From contig OY856186.1 of assembly GCA_963693315.1 (NCBI GenBank), positions 376,591,597-376,655,596 on the forward strand: DNA of 64,000 nucleotides, read 5' to 3'. The notes under the pieces were generated by a model that saw nothing but the letters and a program-made list of their open reading frames with translations, ran no database searches and was not told the DNA's origin. The position numbers were made by a program, and so were the translations under genes. The stretch comes from Diogma glabrata (lineage: Eukaryota > Arthropoda > Insecta > Diptera > Cylindrotomidae). Shown here one piece after another: positions 45,110-57,600 of the stretch; position 1 is the first letter of the stretch; each line of letters begins with the position of its first letter.

Positions 45110-48100
45110 ATCTTTTCCTGTCATCCAAAATTCACGAACTCCAAACAATTTATGTAATATAAAAATTTTTTTTCTATTTTTCTAAAAAAAATCTTTATTC
45201 TGCTTTAATTTTTTGTTATTTTTATTTTTTTTTTAAGCCACGTTTACACAAAAATAACTTTTCCTATGTTTTTTTTTTATTTATTTGTTTTATTTATATT
45301 TTATTTCTTTATCGCATTCAAATAAAACCACTAATATTATTTACAAGTAAGAAACAAATAAATCTCTTTATAGCTTGATAGCTCAAAATATTATCTTTTT
45401 TTTTTTAGTTAAAAAATTAACTGGTAGAAGACCAAAATTCAATTGAGTGTCTTTTCAAAGTGCAAAATTGGCTGTTCTTAATTAAACAAAATTAAAAAAT
45501 TGATTGTACTATTTAAACTCGAAATTTGAATTGAATTTTTGATTTTCAAAATCAAAATATGTCTGAATTTAATTTCCATTTTATTCAAAATCAAATAGGT
45601 CTGAATTTAATTTCTATTTTATTCAAAATCAAATAATGACTCGCAAGGAAAAAAAAACAATCACAAAATGGGATTTTCTTTCAAATATAAATCCCGACTT
45701 CCCAAATATTTGAAAATTGCAGCTATATATAGATGTTAGCTTAACTTAAACGAGAGAGTAAAAATTAAGTAAATAAGCATTCTCTCGTGGTGTGGCTGTC
45801 GACTCATCAATACCATTACTTCGGAATAATAATAAAAAAAATATGAAAATCACACAGGATGATTCTACACAAATGCATATTGCTAGGCTTTCAGCAAATT
45901 AAAAAAAAAACGAAAATATGGGTCATCCTTTAGTAAAAACTTTTAAATTATCATCTCATCTGTTGCAAATATTATCCGGTTATAAACCTTCACACATCGA
46001 AACATTTCAATAAAAAAATTGGAAACGATCATATATATTCGGAGTTTTTATGTTTTAACACAGTGGAACAATATAAAGCTTGAAGAGTTCATTTATTCTC
46101 AATTATTTTGTTTCGTTTAATTAAAACAAAAGAGATAATGAAAACAACTCGAAAGGTTTATGTAAAGAAAATGAATATATAACAAAACTAAATTTATGAA
46201 GTTATATATTTGATGATTCGAGGGTGAGTTAAAAAGTTATTTGTACTGCCTGGTTATGTTAATGAAAAAAAATGAAATGTTGTAGCCCACCAGATGGAAA
46301 ATGGAAAAGGGCTTCGCTCCAAAAATTAGTCTTTACTGTCATATGTGACTGCCAAGCCCCAACCTCCTTAGCCATACACTTTTACCCAGAACTCAAAGGG
46401 TTCTAAATTTCTATATTTGATTGTAGATTCAGCCAAATGCTACATGTTGGGCATTACAAATTGAAACAAAGAAATAATAAATTTTTTTCTTTGCGTGAAG
46501 ATGAAGCTTCTGATATTTTAAAAGAATTTAAAGACTCGTTATTTCTAGGGGTTATTCTAAGTCTAGGCTTTAATTTAGCCTATGTGAACATATTATACTA
46601 TTTGTTTGGTTGTTGCTATTGGTCAACGTTATCAGCAATTTATTGGAACATTTATTGGTCAACATTGTCGACAATTTTATTAGAACAATTGATTGGTTCA
46701 CATCGTCAACAATTTATTTGAAAATTTTATTGGTCAACCATGTCTTTACGCAGGATGATTTAATAGATAGAATTATGTGGGCATCAAGAGTTGGATCTGG
46801 AACAAGTCATGGGGTGTAAACATTTGTTTTGATTTTCTAATCGTGGTTGTTGTGTTTATATTATTGTGTGTGATGATCTTAGTTTCTTCGGCCTTTAAAC
46901 TGCTGTTATTACAAAAACTTGCGGTATGATGTCAGATCAAACCTCAATTGAATTGACACCCTGACAGCAAATGCACTCAGTATTTTTCTGTTAAAACTCT
47001 AAATTGACGTATTTAAATTTTTTTCAAATCTAGATTTGAAACAAGATTAACCGCTTCGGTGTTGGAGATGGAAACACGCAAATTAAAATTTTTGCAGCCA
47101 AAGATTTTAAGCTGCTCGTTTCCACCCCCAACCGCAAATAATAGAATATTATTACAGAAAGAAACAAATCGATATTTTAGACACAGTTGCGTTGGCTGGT
47201 CATTTAAATGGTCATTTAATATGGCAACCTCTACAATTTTTAACCAAAAACAGAGAGATAAGCGAATAAATCACGGTTGGTAACTAGTAAAATGAAAAAA
47301 CTTGAAAAGGTGGTGGAACAGCGGGCTACAAAGTTTTACAATTGAGCTACAAAGTTTATTGAAGAAGAAATCTACAGAGTAATATAAGTAGTACATTTTC
47401 CGTTTAGAAAAAATACTGATTGTTATTTTGTAATACGATTTTATGTAAGATAATTTCACGAAATAAGTTATTTCCAATGCATTTGGAAGAAATATTAATA
47501 TATTAGAATGGATTAAACGGATGTTCAACCGATTTTATGATGATTACGTATTATGAAATAATAGCTTACAACCGTATTACAGTAAAATTAAGATTTACAA
47601 CGGAAAGAGAAATTGATAAAAATACCTATATAAGAAAGATAATATGTTTTGAAAACAATTGCCAAACCGATTGTAGGACAACAATTTTTAGATAGTAAGA
47701 CGATTGGACAAATATGCACAGCTATTTGAGGCTCGAAACCATTTAGAGCAATTACGGATAGCGACCCGGAGAATTCAAATTCAGGTAGTATGGTGAAGAA
47801 ACGCTGGTGGAAACGCAGTGTGAGCCAATAATAGGGGATTGTAAAATAAAATATTATTGTTAATTGTGTTATGCTAAGAAGGAATATGTGTAACGAAAAC
47901 TATACGAAAACATGACTATAGATTATGGATGAACGAGAAATTGTTGTGGATTACGCGTGATATGTAAAATTGTGATTTATGAGAAAACAAACATTGTATG
48001 AATCTGGAACTTTACTGCTCTATGTTATTATACTCCAGTCTACATAACACTAATGTACCCCAAAAGCTACTACAATATTTTTCATTATGATGAAAACCTT

Positions 48101-48220
48101 TTGCCAACGTTTTGTGAAAATCGATTTATAACTGATAGCAGATATAAGCAGCTTAAGAAAATTAAAAAGTACTGTTAAGCCGAAAACGATAAACTAAAAT
48201 ATTTAAAATAATAATAAAAC
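45110..48220. other. AT-rich stretch without recognised gene
   Basis: Apart from the minisatellite at 46615-46745 I see no coding, RNA or repeat feature here. The 94-codon ORF at 46437-46721 runs into that minisatellite and its tail is repeat-encoded, so I do not call it a gene. Small ORFs at 47059-47283 and 47271-47528 have no domain. Confidence 0.5.
46615..46745 (+). repeat. Degenerate minisatellite, about 3.5 units of 38-40 bases
   Basis: TATTGGTCAAC...CAATTTATTGGAACA recurs three times with substitutions, followed by a partial TATTGGTCAACCATG. The units are diverged, so the array is old. Confidence 0.75.
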
Positions 48221-48395
48221 CTTATATCACAAGTTTCAATAAAATTAAAAGCGTCGACTAGAAGTTATTGAAAATGCAAATAATCAGGTGTTCGAGTGAC
48301 TTCAAATTTTGTCTAATTTTAAATCGAATCCATATTTTCTATTATCAGGTGAAACCGGACCATATACCAAAGATTCATCAACTACAAGTTTCCAC
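48221..48395 (+). repeat. Interspersed repeat family C, copy 1 (second copy at 52625-52810)
   Basis: Shared words in order and orientation are AAGTTTCAAT, CTAGAAGTTATTGAA or TTAGAAGTTATTGAA, GTTCG, TTTTGTC-AATTTT, AAT-GAATCC and ATATACCAAAG or ATATGCCAAAG. Both copies are non-coding relics; the 105-codon ORF at 48268-48585 over copy 1 is not conserved in copy 2. Confidence 0.65.
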
Positions 48396-49590
48396 TACTT
48401 ATCTTAATAATACCCAAAAGCTAATTAGTTGTGCCACTCAGATTAAATTCTCTACATTCACTTTAAGGAAAATCTTTCAGCCAGTACACGCTGTTTTTCC
48501 AACAGTCACAAACTGTGCAGTTATCAATAGAGCATGGGATCTTAAACACTTAAAACAAACCAAATTTTACGTATGTAAACTTTAAAATTTTTTGGATTGA
48601 TTTCATTACTTCAACAATTTCCTATTTTCTGATATATTAAAATCGATTATTAAACTTTAACTTTAAAATAACAAAGCAACGTTCATTTTACACCATTCCA
48701 CCCATTTACTGTCACCCAATTTGCTCTACCTTTATTAATTACATTAATCTAAACATAAAATTTTGAATTATACTTCGGGCATTACAACATAATTGTGTTA
48801 TGCTTTTTCTATGCAGTATTCAGAAAGTAATTGTTAAAAAAACAAACTGGAAAAATAGAATTTTAATTTTTATGTAAATCAACCCAAATTAATTTGTTTC
48901 CCAAAAGATAGGGAAAAATGTAACAACCCAAAGGATGGTTAAGTAAACGAGTTTCTTGTTTGTTTAGCGAAGTCCTCAAATTGAAAATTTTTACGAAAAA
49001 AAAGGACTAAACTGGTTGTTCTTTTAATACTTGGGATTTCTTTTCTCGGGTGGCACTTTAGAATTTTAATTTAAAAATCTTAATGGAATCTTTTGTAATT
49101 ATTTTATACATATATTTTATGTATGCAAACTTAAGTTGTTTAGATAATGTTGATTGTAGATTTTGTTTTTAAATAATTAATCATAAAAGTAAAACATAAT
49201 GGTAGCTGTTAGAATTCTTTTGTAGGCTTAAGATTTTCTTAAGCCTATGTGAAACGGAAATTTTTTTTGCATTTGCGCATCATTAAGCAGTTTTTGTTGA
49301 TATAATTACATATTAGTTAACGGAAGAAATAACATACCTCTTGACAATGAAACTGAGATATCTCTAACCAGAGTGATGTCTTAGAGGTGCAGGTGGATGA
49401 ACTTTATGTAGTCAACGGTAAATTTTATTTCCCACAATCTTACGTGTAAAAACCGTCAACTGTATTTTGCTCAATCTTAAAATAAGAAATTTCACATGTA
49501 TTTTAGTTTGTTTAATTCGATTATAAATTTATATTTTCCAATGTTTCAATTTTTCAATTTTTAAACGTGATCTTATTAAAAAAAACAGAG
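48396..49590. other. AT-rich stretch without recognised gene
   Basis: Only the short dispersed repeat at 49370-49430 (partner at 7040-7110) is noted. No gene is seen. Confidence 0.5.
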
Positions 49591-49599
49591 AGTGTGGTT

Positions 49600-50170
49600 A
49601 AGACCGCACGGCAGAAGTGAAAACTTCATTGGCAATTGCAATCAATTGATATCGTATTAGTAGTATTTGGATCGTATTAGTAGATTAAATGAGAAACAAG
49701 TCAGAACGATAAACCGCTAACTACACACACTAACCCCACAATGTAAACCAAAGAATTGTCAAAATACCACTCAGATACCAATAGCAGGGACGAGCTTAAA
49801 TTTTACAAATCTTTCTGCGGAAAACTATGCAAATTCATTGGTATCAATGCGAATTGTTGTCGTTTGCAAATCACTATCGGCTAAGTGATACCATTTTTAA
49901 TTATTTTATTTATCATGATTGCCATCCATGTTTAATCATACACAAGCTATGTTTCTTTGTAAAGAATTTATGCGATTTCCGTCTCGTAATTTTGTGACCT
50001 TTAAATCGATATAATCGATTTTATCAAGTGTCAAGTTACAAGTATTAAGTCTTCACTTAATTTTAGAAACATATATTGCATACAATTCTAAGCCGACAAC
50101 ATATTTAGTGAGGATGATAAAATTTCAATATATATAATTTTGATATAGAAATGTAATTGTTTCAGCCTTC
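49600..50170 (+). repeat. Interspersed repeat family B, copy 2
   Basis: The main similarity to copy 1 (25960-26340) covers 49795-50170, with TTGCCATCCATGTTTAATCA and TTTAAATCGATATAATCGA as the best-kept words. A weaker match (CGGCAGAAGTGAAAA against GACAGAAGTGAATA) suggests that the family unit extends to about 49600. No terminal repeats are visible. Confidence 0.7.
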
Positions 50171-50584
50171 AGGTTCTATTATCTTTCTTACGTTATTTTT
50201 AATGTCTAAAACTTATGTTCAACAAAAAACATTGATCAAAGCAAACTACCGTTTAAAACGATAGTTAAATAAAAAGCAAAAATTAAGCGTACACAACAAC
50301 TTCATAAATTTTCATGGTGATTAATGTATTAATGCATAAAAGATAACCAGCCATACATACTTTTAATTTTATATATGTATATTCAATATTTATTTAGCAT
50401 GATGACTCAAATGCAAATTGAATAAGACAGGAGCAATATAACTTTAAAAAACTGCATTTAGATCAATTTTTTAAAATTCGTATCAAGAAATTTTTATTAT
50501 TTTCATGAATTCATAAATAAAAAAAAAAGAATTTTAATGGTATTTAATAAAAATTAAAATTGAAACAATAAAAAAATATGTACC

Positions 50585-50650
50585 ATACCAAGAGTTGAAC
50601 TCACACAACCCACAGCACATCAGTCGAGCGCGATATCTACAACGCAATTT
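50585..50650 (-). other. tRNA-like B-box motif, possible SINE head
   Basis: On the minus strand, GCGCTCGACTGATGTGCTGT is followed by GTGTGAGTTCAACTCTTGG, which resembles the anticodon-stem-to-T-arm part of a tRNA with a B box (GAGTTCAACTC). The acceptor end does not form. A tRNA-derived SINE is the likely source; no second copy is in the window. Confidence 0.3.
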
Positions 50651-50819
50651 GAAACGTTAAGAAATGATAGATTGATAAATTGATATATGATAGAAATGCT
50701 GACGAATCAGTTTAATTTACTACCTATGAAAAAATCTGTGTGTGGTGCGAAAGAAGTTTTCACTTCAAAAACTAAATGACTTGTTGTTATGATAATAATA
50801 CTATAATTAAATTATTGTT

Positions 50820-51004
50820 TGTGGTGAACCTCAATATAATCCTCATATATTGGTGTTGCTTCATTTACAAAAAGTATGTCTATGCTGCCGGAATCTATTC
50901 AATATTCAATGTTATTTAATAAATGATTACAAGTAGATGGCAGGCACACACAACTATGAATTATATTTATCCAATATATCCTCATAATATTGAGGTTTAC
51001 CACA
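50820..51004. repeat. Inverted repeat, arms about 34 bases
   Basis: TGTGGTGAACCTCAATATAA at about 50820 is found in reverse complement (TTATATTGAGGTTCACC-like, with one or two changes) at about 50985-51004, and CTCATATATTGG pairs with CCAATATATCCTCAT at about 50970. The spacer is about 115 bases. Non-coding. Confidence 0.6.
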
Positions 51005-51319
51005 GTATAATTTTGACAAACGTCTAACGTATAAACGTTCTATTTTTCGAATACAATTTTTATTTTATTTTTAGGTGACGCTGAGTATTGAGTGCAACAA
51101 TCATTAAAAATTAATATCTAAGACATATATAACACGACCTTTAATTTTAAGAGCAGATTCTAATAGTTTCAGATGCTCTACCAGATCTCGTCACCCAGCT
51201 TCTTCTAAATCACGATATCTATGTTTCTATCATAATAATAAAGAATAAAATTTTTACAATCATGCATTTAAAAACAAGACGCAAAAGCGTCGCTTCTCAA
51301 AACTTGGGAGATTTTTAAG

Positions 51320-51790
51320 TTTCGCTGTTAACTCGGTAACAATAAAGACTAAGAGCCCGTGACGGCCAGACCTTCGTTATTTTATAAAAGCTGAAAGTGT
51401 CTGTGCGCATACCCCCTACTCACGTAGGAACGATAAGCGACATATGAAGTTTGGATCATGGCAGGGAGGATAACTTTATCAATTTGTTAAAATTTAAGGG
51501 GGTCTGGCACGGGGTTACCATGATAGTAACTGTCTGGCAATGGGTGACGTGACTTCTAATACTATCCCGAAGAATATATAAAAAAATTACCTTGTATACT
51601 TTCACGAAACTTTGAAGGCCCCTCTGTTACCTGCTCCTTGCCAAAGCCACCATGATCTAAGCTTCATATGTCACTAATCGTTCCTACCTGAATTTGGGGG
51701 AATGCGTAAAAAAACTTCCAGTTTTTATAAAATAACAAAGGTCTGGCCGTCGCTGGCTCTTGCTCTAATAGTATTCACAATTCACGCCGT
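51320..51790. repeat. Fold-back element, arms about 120 bases
   Basis: The left arm (about 51351-51468) contains GACGGCCAGACCTTCGTTAT, TTTTATAAAAGCTG, GTAGGAACGAT and GACATATGAAG. The right arm (about 51640-51765) carries the reverse complement of each in reverse order (GTCACTAATCGTTCCTAC, TTTTTATAAAATAACAAAGG, TCTGGCCGTCGCTGGCTC). The spacer of about 170 bases is less AT-rich than the flanks. The ORF 51702-51938 lies across the right arm and is not a gene. Confidence 0.8.
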
Positions 51791-52014
51791 CTTTTTGTTA
51801 AGGAAGATAGAATTAAGACAATGTTACACTTTTTTTCCACATGTGGTACCTACCGAACTCTTGAAAGAAATATCGAACTTTGGACATTTACTCATACTCT
51901 CATACTGGCAGACGTCACAGGTCTGTAATAGTAGCTGATATCGTGTAAAAGTATGTTATTTTAATCGGCAGTTAATTGATTCAAAAGCTTCACTTCATGT
52001 GAATGTAGTTATCT

Positions 52015-52370
52015 CTACGCAGGTGAAAAAGTCGAAATCTGATCTTGACCATTTTTGATTTTCTTGAAACTTTGCATATAAGTAGTATGGACAAAATAAA
52101 AAATACGGCTAATTTTAAAATTTTTTTAAAGTGCATAGTTTGAGCATAGGGGGCACCCCAACATACATGAAAAATGAAAATTCTGCCAATCCGATGTAAC
52201 TTTGAAATTAAATTGCTCAAGAACGGCTATACCGATTTCATCAAACTTTTTTTGTTTGATAGATGATTAATTACTCGTTTGAAAAGAAATTAATTTATTG
52301 TTTTTATAATTCATTTTTAAATAAAAATATTAAAAAAACTTTTTAAAGATGGCGCTTTGTGTGCACCTTG
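52015..52370 (-). repeat. Interspersed repeat family A, copy 2
   Basis: The reverse complement matches 6670-7025 from GGCGCCATCTTTAAAAAG-like sequence to AAAAATGGTCAAGATC. The stretch GTATAGCCGTTCTTGAGCAA against GTATAGCCATTCTTAAGCAA is one of the best-kept parts. The minus-strand ORF 51990-52220 covers part of it but is not conserved in the other copy. Confidence 0.75.
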
Positions 52371-52624
52371 TGACGAAGGAAAGTAAGAAAACAAGTAAAA
52401 AAAATTTATGTCCCGAAATATCTTTCGTTACAATAGGAAAATCAGATAAAAATTACTACATTGGTGGTACTCATAATGGGACATAATGGGACAATAGGAT
52501 CTTTGGATAATAATAATCCATATATAAACCCAAAATTATAATTTGCTCTTTCCTATAACGACAAATATATTATATGGACAAACTGGAAGTTGGTATGCAG
52601 AAATATTAAAAACAGCACTAAAAT

Positions 52625-52810
52625 TTTATATACCAAGTTTCAATCAGATCATATGCCGGGATTAGAAGTTATTGAAGATTTAAACTTAGAGATGTTCGGG
52701 ATACCTCCGTCATTTTGTCCAATTTTGAAATGAATCCAGATTTTTCATTTTCAAATGAACCTGGATCATATGCCAAAGCTTCATAAAGAACCTGTGTACG
52801 ATTGTTACGA
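52625..52810 (+). repeat. Interspersed repeat family C, copy 2
   Basis: This matches 48221-48395 in order and orientation (ATACCAAGTTTCAATCAGA, TTAGAAGTTATTGAAGAT, TTTTGTCCAATTTTGAAATG, ATATGCCAAAG). Non-coding. Confidence 0.65.
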
Positions 52811-54317
52811 AAACACTTCATGACATATATGCATAAATGTCATTGCTGATGCAGCAGTGTTTATTCATTTTTTCCATTGTCTAAGATAAACCCTCTGAGA
52901 CCTTTTCATTCGAAGACTCTCCACTTGCATTTTTTAAAACCCATCCGTTTCAACTTATAATTTGAACCATCGCTGATAGCGTTATGTTAATAGAAAGAAT
53001 GGCAAACCAAAGTCCAATCGACTCACGTTTAAAATTCAGAATTGATTTCAATTTCAAACAATTATTTAAATTTTTGTGAGAACAATTTTTTCATAGACAA
53101 TAACCTTAAGTGTTCGACTGTAAAAAAAGTTTATTTTTCTTACAACATTTAGGATAAACAGTGTAAAAAATACCCCAAATGTTACTGAAAATGTATCTAA
53201 TATACAATTATTACAGTTGCTCTGAAATATATTCATAATGAAACAAATATATGTTTTATGACAATATATGTTACGTCAGCAACGATTAAATATAGCCAAT
53301 ATTATCAATTCTAGTAAAAAAACGGTCTAACTTTCTTCCAGTAAAATAATCCTTTACAATCGCTAACATCGAGAGTAAGGAAAACGGGATGGATGACGCA
53401 CGATGGATCCGATTTCATCCACGCACTGCTAGTGAAAATATTTATTCACAACAATGAGATCAGCAACAGTGCGACAGTTAATATTTGATGGGAGTTAATA
53501 TTTGATGTTAAATTTCGATCACCTACTATTTGAATGGAAAGGTTTTTTAACACAGTCCAAAAGAGCCTGGATGTAAACAGATGCAGCATCCTAAATTTGA
53601 TACTCCATACAGAAACAAATATAGTAATTATAAAAATGAAGTAATTGCTACGGAGTGAAATATTTTTTACTCCTATTAAGGAGGCTGAGTTATTTTTATG
53701 CGCTCTTTGCCATCACCATTTTATTATTGTCCCGGAGTAAGTCGTAAGAAATTGAGACGCCCAATCAACGAATGCTTTCACATACGTCAATTTGTTCGTA
53801 TGTCTTCGATTTTTTCTTTAACAAACAAAAACATAAACATTCAAGATTTCTTATAATTTTTATGTTTTTTTATAAATTTTATTTTTTATTTAAACTTTAC
53901 ATAATATTACAATATTATAATATAAACAGAAATTGAATTAATAGTATTTAAGAATAAAATTTTAAAGAAAAATATTACTACAAATAGTATTTAGATGTTG
54001 AACACATTTTTCACAAACTTTTAATATTTCTATATTAAATTAAAAATTTACAAAATTAAAAAAACCTAATAAAATATTGGCTTTCAAAATTTACGTCTGG
54101 CAGTTACTATAATTAGTTACAAGAGCACTACAACATTATTATACAACAAAAACCCTAATTATGAGACGGATTAGAGTAGAAATATGAATTACATGATTAT
54201 GGCAGTTGGAGTTGTTTAAACATTTACAATGACCGTTTAGATAGTTACATAAAAAATTAATTAATTACAATAAAAGACTGTAGGAAATTTGTATTAAAAA
54301 TTGAAATAAAAATAATA
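52811..54317. other. AT-rich stretch downstream of the TINAG-like gene
   Basis: No ORF or repeat is recognised. The part nearest 54318 is expected to be just past the 3' end of the TINAG-like transcript. Confidence 0.5.
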
Positions 54318-54332
54318 TTTATTCTATTTATT
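54318..54332 (-). terminator. Two polyadenylation signals of the TINAG-like gene
   Basis: On the minus strand AATAAA occurs at 54332-54327 and again at 54323-54318, about 12 and 21 bases after the stop codon. This implies a very short 3' untranslated region. It is the canonical signal, but cleavage sites are not visible from sequence. Confidence 0.5.
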
Positions 54333-54343
54333 GTATATTTTGT

Positions 54344-54648
54344 TTAACCAGCTAAACGACGTCTAGTTTTTCTTTCAGTTGAGAATTCATGTGCCCATGA
54401 TGCGAACACATATTTTTCGATATCACATTCATTTGTACCACGAACAATTCGGAAATAACCATTCTCACCCCACCATGTACCCCATGAGTTGGCTGCAATC
54501 CAATATTTTGTTGGTGGATACGAACGTTCTTCGCCCCAACCAACAATTCTAACAGAATGATATCCACTAGCTTCTGATTGTAATGAAGCTGAATGTTTGT
54601 ATACACCACCTTTGTATAGGAAGAAATCTTGATATACTCTCATTGTTG
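54344..54648 (-). CDS. TINAG-like gene, last coding exon
   Basis: The acceptor TTTCAG lies before CAACAATGAG; phase 1 joins the previous exon as [19 protein letters not shown], the family's usual sequence across this junction. It encodes the histidine ([11 protein letters not shown]) and asparagine ([18 protein letters not shown]) segments and a basic C-terminal tail rich in arginine, ending at a stop at 54344-54346. The preceding intron is 8571 bases. Confidence 0.93.
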
Positions 54649-57600
54649 CTGAAATGAAACAAAAAAATGTTTTTATCCTCTCGACAACTATAATAATAGG
54701 CTTATTTTAGTTTTTTTTACAACCATAATTGTATGCGTAATTATGTCTACAGAATCAAATAAACAGTTGTTAATTTTATTCTGTTGTATTGAACCCTGAA
54801 ATAAATCTGTTTGATTGTATTTTATAAATAATTTGAAAGTATTTTTAAAAAATCAAGCACAAAATTTTGTTCCTATTAAAAATTATATAAAAAATAATAA
54901 ATTCAGACTAATGCGCATGTTTCTCTTCCGAATTTCATTCGAATTAAATTTCTAATGTGAAAAAATATGTTTGCCATATGATATGTTTTTTTCTTTCTCG
55001 CGTTGTACCTTCATTTCCAAAATATCGAATGATGAATTAAAATATTAAATATTGAAATTGAATAAAATTTATTCAACTGTATGAAATTAATCGTACAAAA
55101 ATATAAAATAAAATTCATTGTCTTTTCTTCAACTCGTATAACTTTTTTGATCTGTTTTAAAATAATTCAATTTACATTAATACATGTGACTCTGTCGGGT
55201 GGATAAAATGTAGTTTTGGGTTCGTGTTTATTGAATTGTATTCTCTCGTAAATTTGCAATATCCGCTCATGCTACAATCTGATTGCAAACTATGCTCACA
55301 AAATAAAATATATCAGCAAACACTTTTCGAATAAAATACTAATATTGATTTTTAAGATTAAAAATTAAAGCCTCTCTTTCCTTTAGTCTAATCGCAATAG
55401 AACATAAGTTAAGTAAAGTGCCAGTTGTGGAACAGTATTGAACTTTTTAACATAAAACAATTCTGACAAAACATAATTGATCTAATTGTTTTTGTTTTCG
55501 AATTGAACCAAATAATTATTGTATAAGGTTTTAGTTGTTGTTGTGACGCATTTGTCGCACATCCGCAGACGACTTTAACCCAAGGAAATCACTTGCCTCT
55601 TTGAGGTTTCTCTATAGTGTAATGCTCTCAGGCTAGTAAAATTCCTTGGACAATTCCTTGGTAAATTCTGTTGTTAACCTTACTGAAATTATTATTTAGC
55701 AAACGGCACTTTTTCGACCTAAACTGGGATAGATGAATTTGGCGATCATGATTAAAAAATTTCTCACAGATCTCTCGTGATATCTGCCAATCAATTCCTA
55801 TGTGTTCTATAGGGATTGCAAATTTTAAGGAAAAATTCAATACCGGGATTTCGAGATTAATCAATCTAAAACCGGAATCCCGGTATTAATACCGGGATTT
55901 AAAAAAAAAAATCTCAATAAAATAATTTTTTCTGTACTTTAATCGTACATTATAATACAAGGACGTAGAGCTAAAGATTTTGGAGCGCCTCGATTTTCAC
56001 CCACATTAAGTCCAAAATAGCTTAGATCCGTGCGTCATAAACTATTTTTTATTCGCCGCAAGCAAAATATTTAAAAAAAAATTTTTTGGCTGTAAAGTTT
56101 AACTTTACTGCCGCTAAGGAGTTTGTTAAAGTCTTACTTTTTTACTTATAATCATTGCGGCTGCAAAATTAACGCAATTTTTATTTTATATTACGGCGGC
56201 AGTAAAGAAACATTTGTTATTTTGTTATTTTTTCAAACAATTTGTATAACTACGACAACAAAAAATAAGAAATTGATTCTGATTGGATTATGAAATTTTG
56301 AGCTATTGTATGTAACTATGAAAACAAAACATAACAAAAAGTTTAATTGTATAATGAAATTTTGAATTGGAGCTTGCTTTGATAAATAATTTTATTTATA
56401 CAAATTTCAATGTTTTTTACTTTTTGGACGTAATTATGACGGTAATAAATCATATTTATAAATTTTTGTTTATTATAATTTCATATTTATAAAAAATTTG
56501 AACGTTTGCCGAAAATATAGTGTATGTACCTATGGTCGGCCGTCAAACTATAGACTCAACACAAAAAGTAGCACTTTAGCTCCTAATTAAATAATGTACT
56601 ATTTATTCTAAAGCAAATTGTTATAAATTTGCATAAAATTTGAAATAAAAATATGTTGAACAAGTAACCTTTGTCAAAATATTTGTTATTTTTTCAAAAT
56701 AATTGTATAACTATGACAACATATAATAACAATAATTTTAATCGGATTATGAAATTTTGAATTTAAAGGTTGCTTTGATAAAAATTTCTATTTTTATAGA
56801 ATTTAAACAAATACAAATGTTTTTTACTTTTTTGGACGTAACTATGACAACAAAATATATGCTTAAAAAGTGACACTTTACGGCCGCAAATCACGGTAAT
56901 ACAGTACCACTTTAATATGCAGGCGAATAAAAAATATATTTAAATAATAATATAACAAAATAAAATAATTTAGTCTTTGTAAATCAACAATGGAACATGT
57001 TATAGTTAACAATTATATTGCAATTATATCAACATTAAAAATTTCAATAAAATAATTTTTTCTATATTTAAATAATAATAATAATTCAGTCTTGGAAATT
57101 GCAAATTGGAAATAATCAAAAAAGAACATTTAAATAATAAAATTGCAAATTGCAATCACAATTCACATTAAAAAATAGAAAATGATTTAAGACTTTGATC
57201 TTTATTGGTAGCTTTATTCTTTATGATAACAATTTCCACGAACCGATTCACCAATCAACATAAAAATATCCTGTATGATATCCTATACTATATAAAACGA
57301 TGTTTCACATTAAGGATTCTTTAATATGTATATAAATAAATACAATCAAATGATATTTCGTTATAGGGATTTTTGAGTTCAGAAATAAAACGCTATTTTC
57401 TCTTTAATATTGAAATACCGGTATTTTAACATGCTATTACCGGGATTTCGGGGTTGGGAAATTCGTTCGAATCCCGGGATTTCGGGATTCGAAATCCCGG
57501 AATTGCAATCCCTAGTGTTCTACATATCTATTTACTGTATCAACTTCCTTTTTAGGAAGCTCTTGCACGTATTTCTTGTAAGTTTTCGTTCTCGGAGATG

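Noticed and set aside
46437..46721. 94-codon ORF with hydrophobic, repeated WSTLS residues
   Set aside because: The repeated part is encoded by a degenerate minisatellite, and the rest shows no domain.
48268..48585. 105-codon ORF
   Set aside because: It overlaps repeat family C, and the frame is not conserved in the other copy.
50585..50650. A functional tRNA gene on the minus strand
   Set aside because: Only the T-arm-like part fits; no acceptor stem can be formed.
54344..54648. The last exon read as an intact single-exon cathepsin starting at the internal ATG (54643)
   Set aside because: A splice acceptor lies just upstream, and the phase and residues continue perfectly from the exon at 63220-63419.
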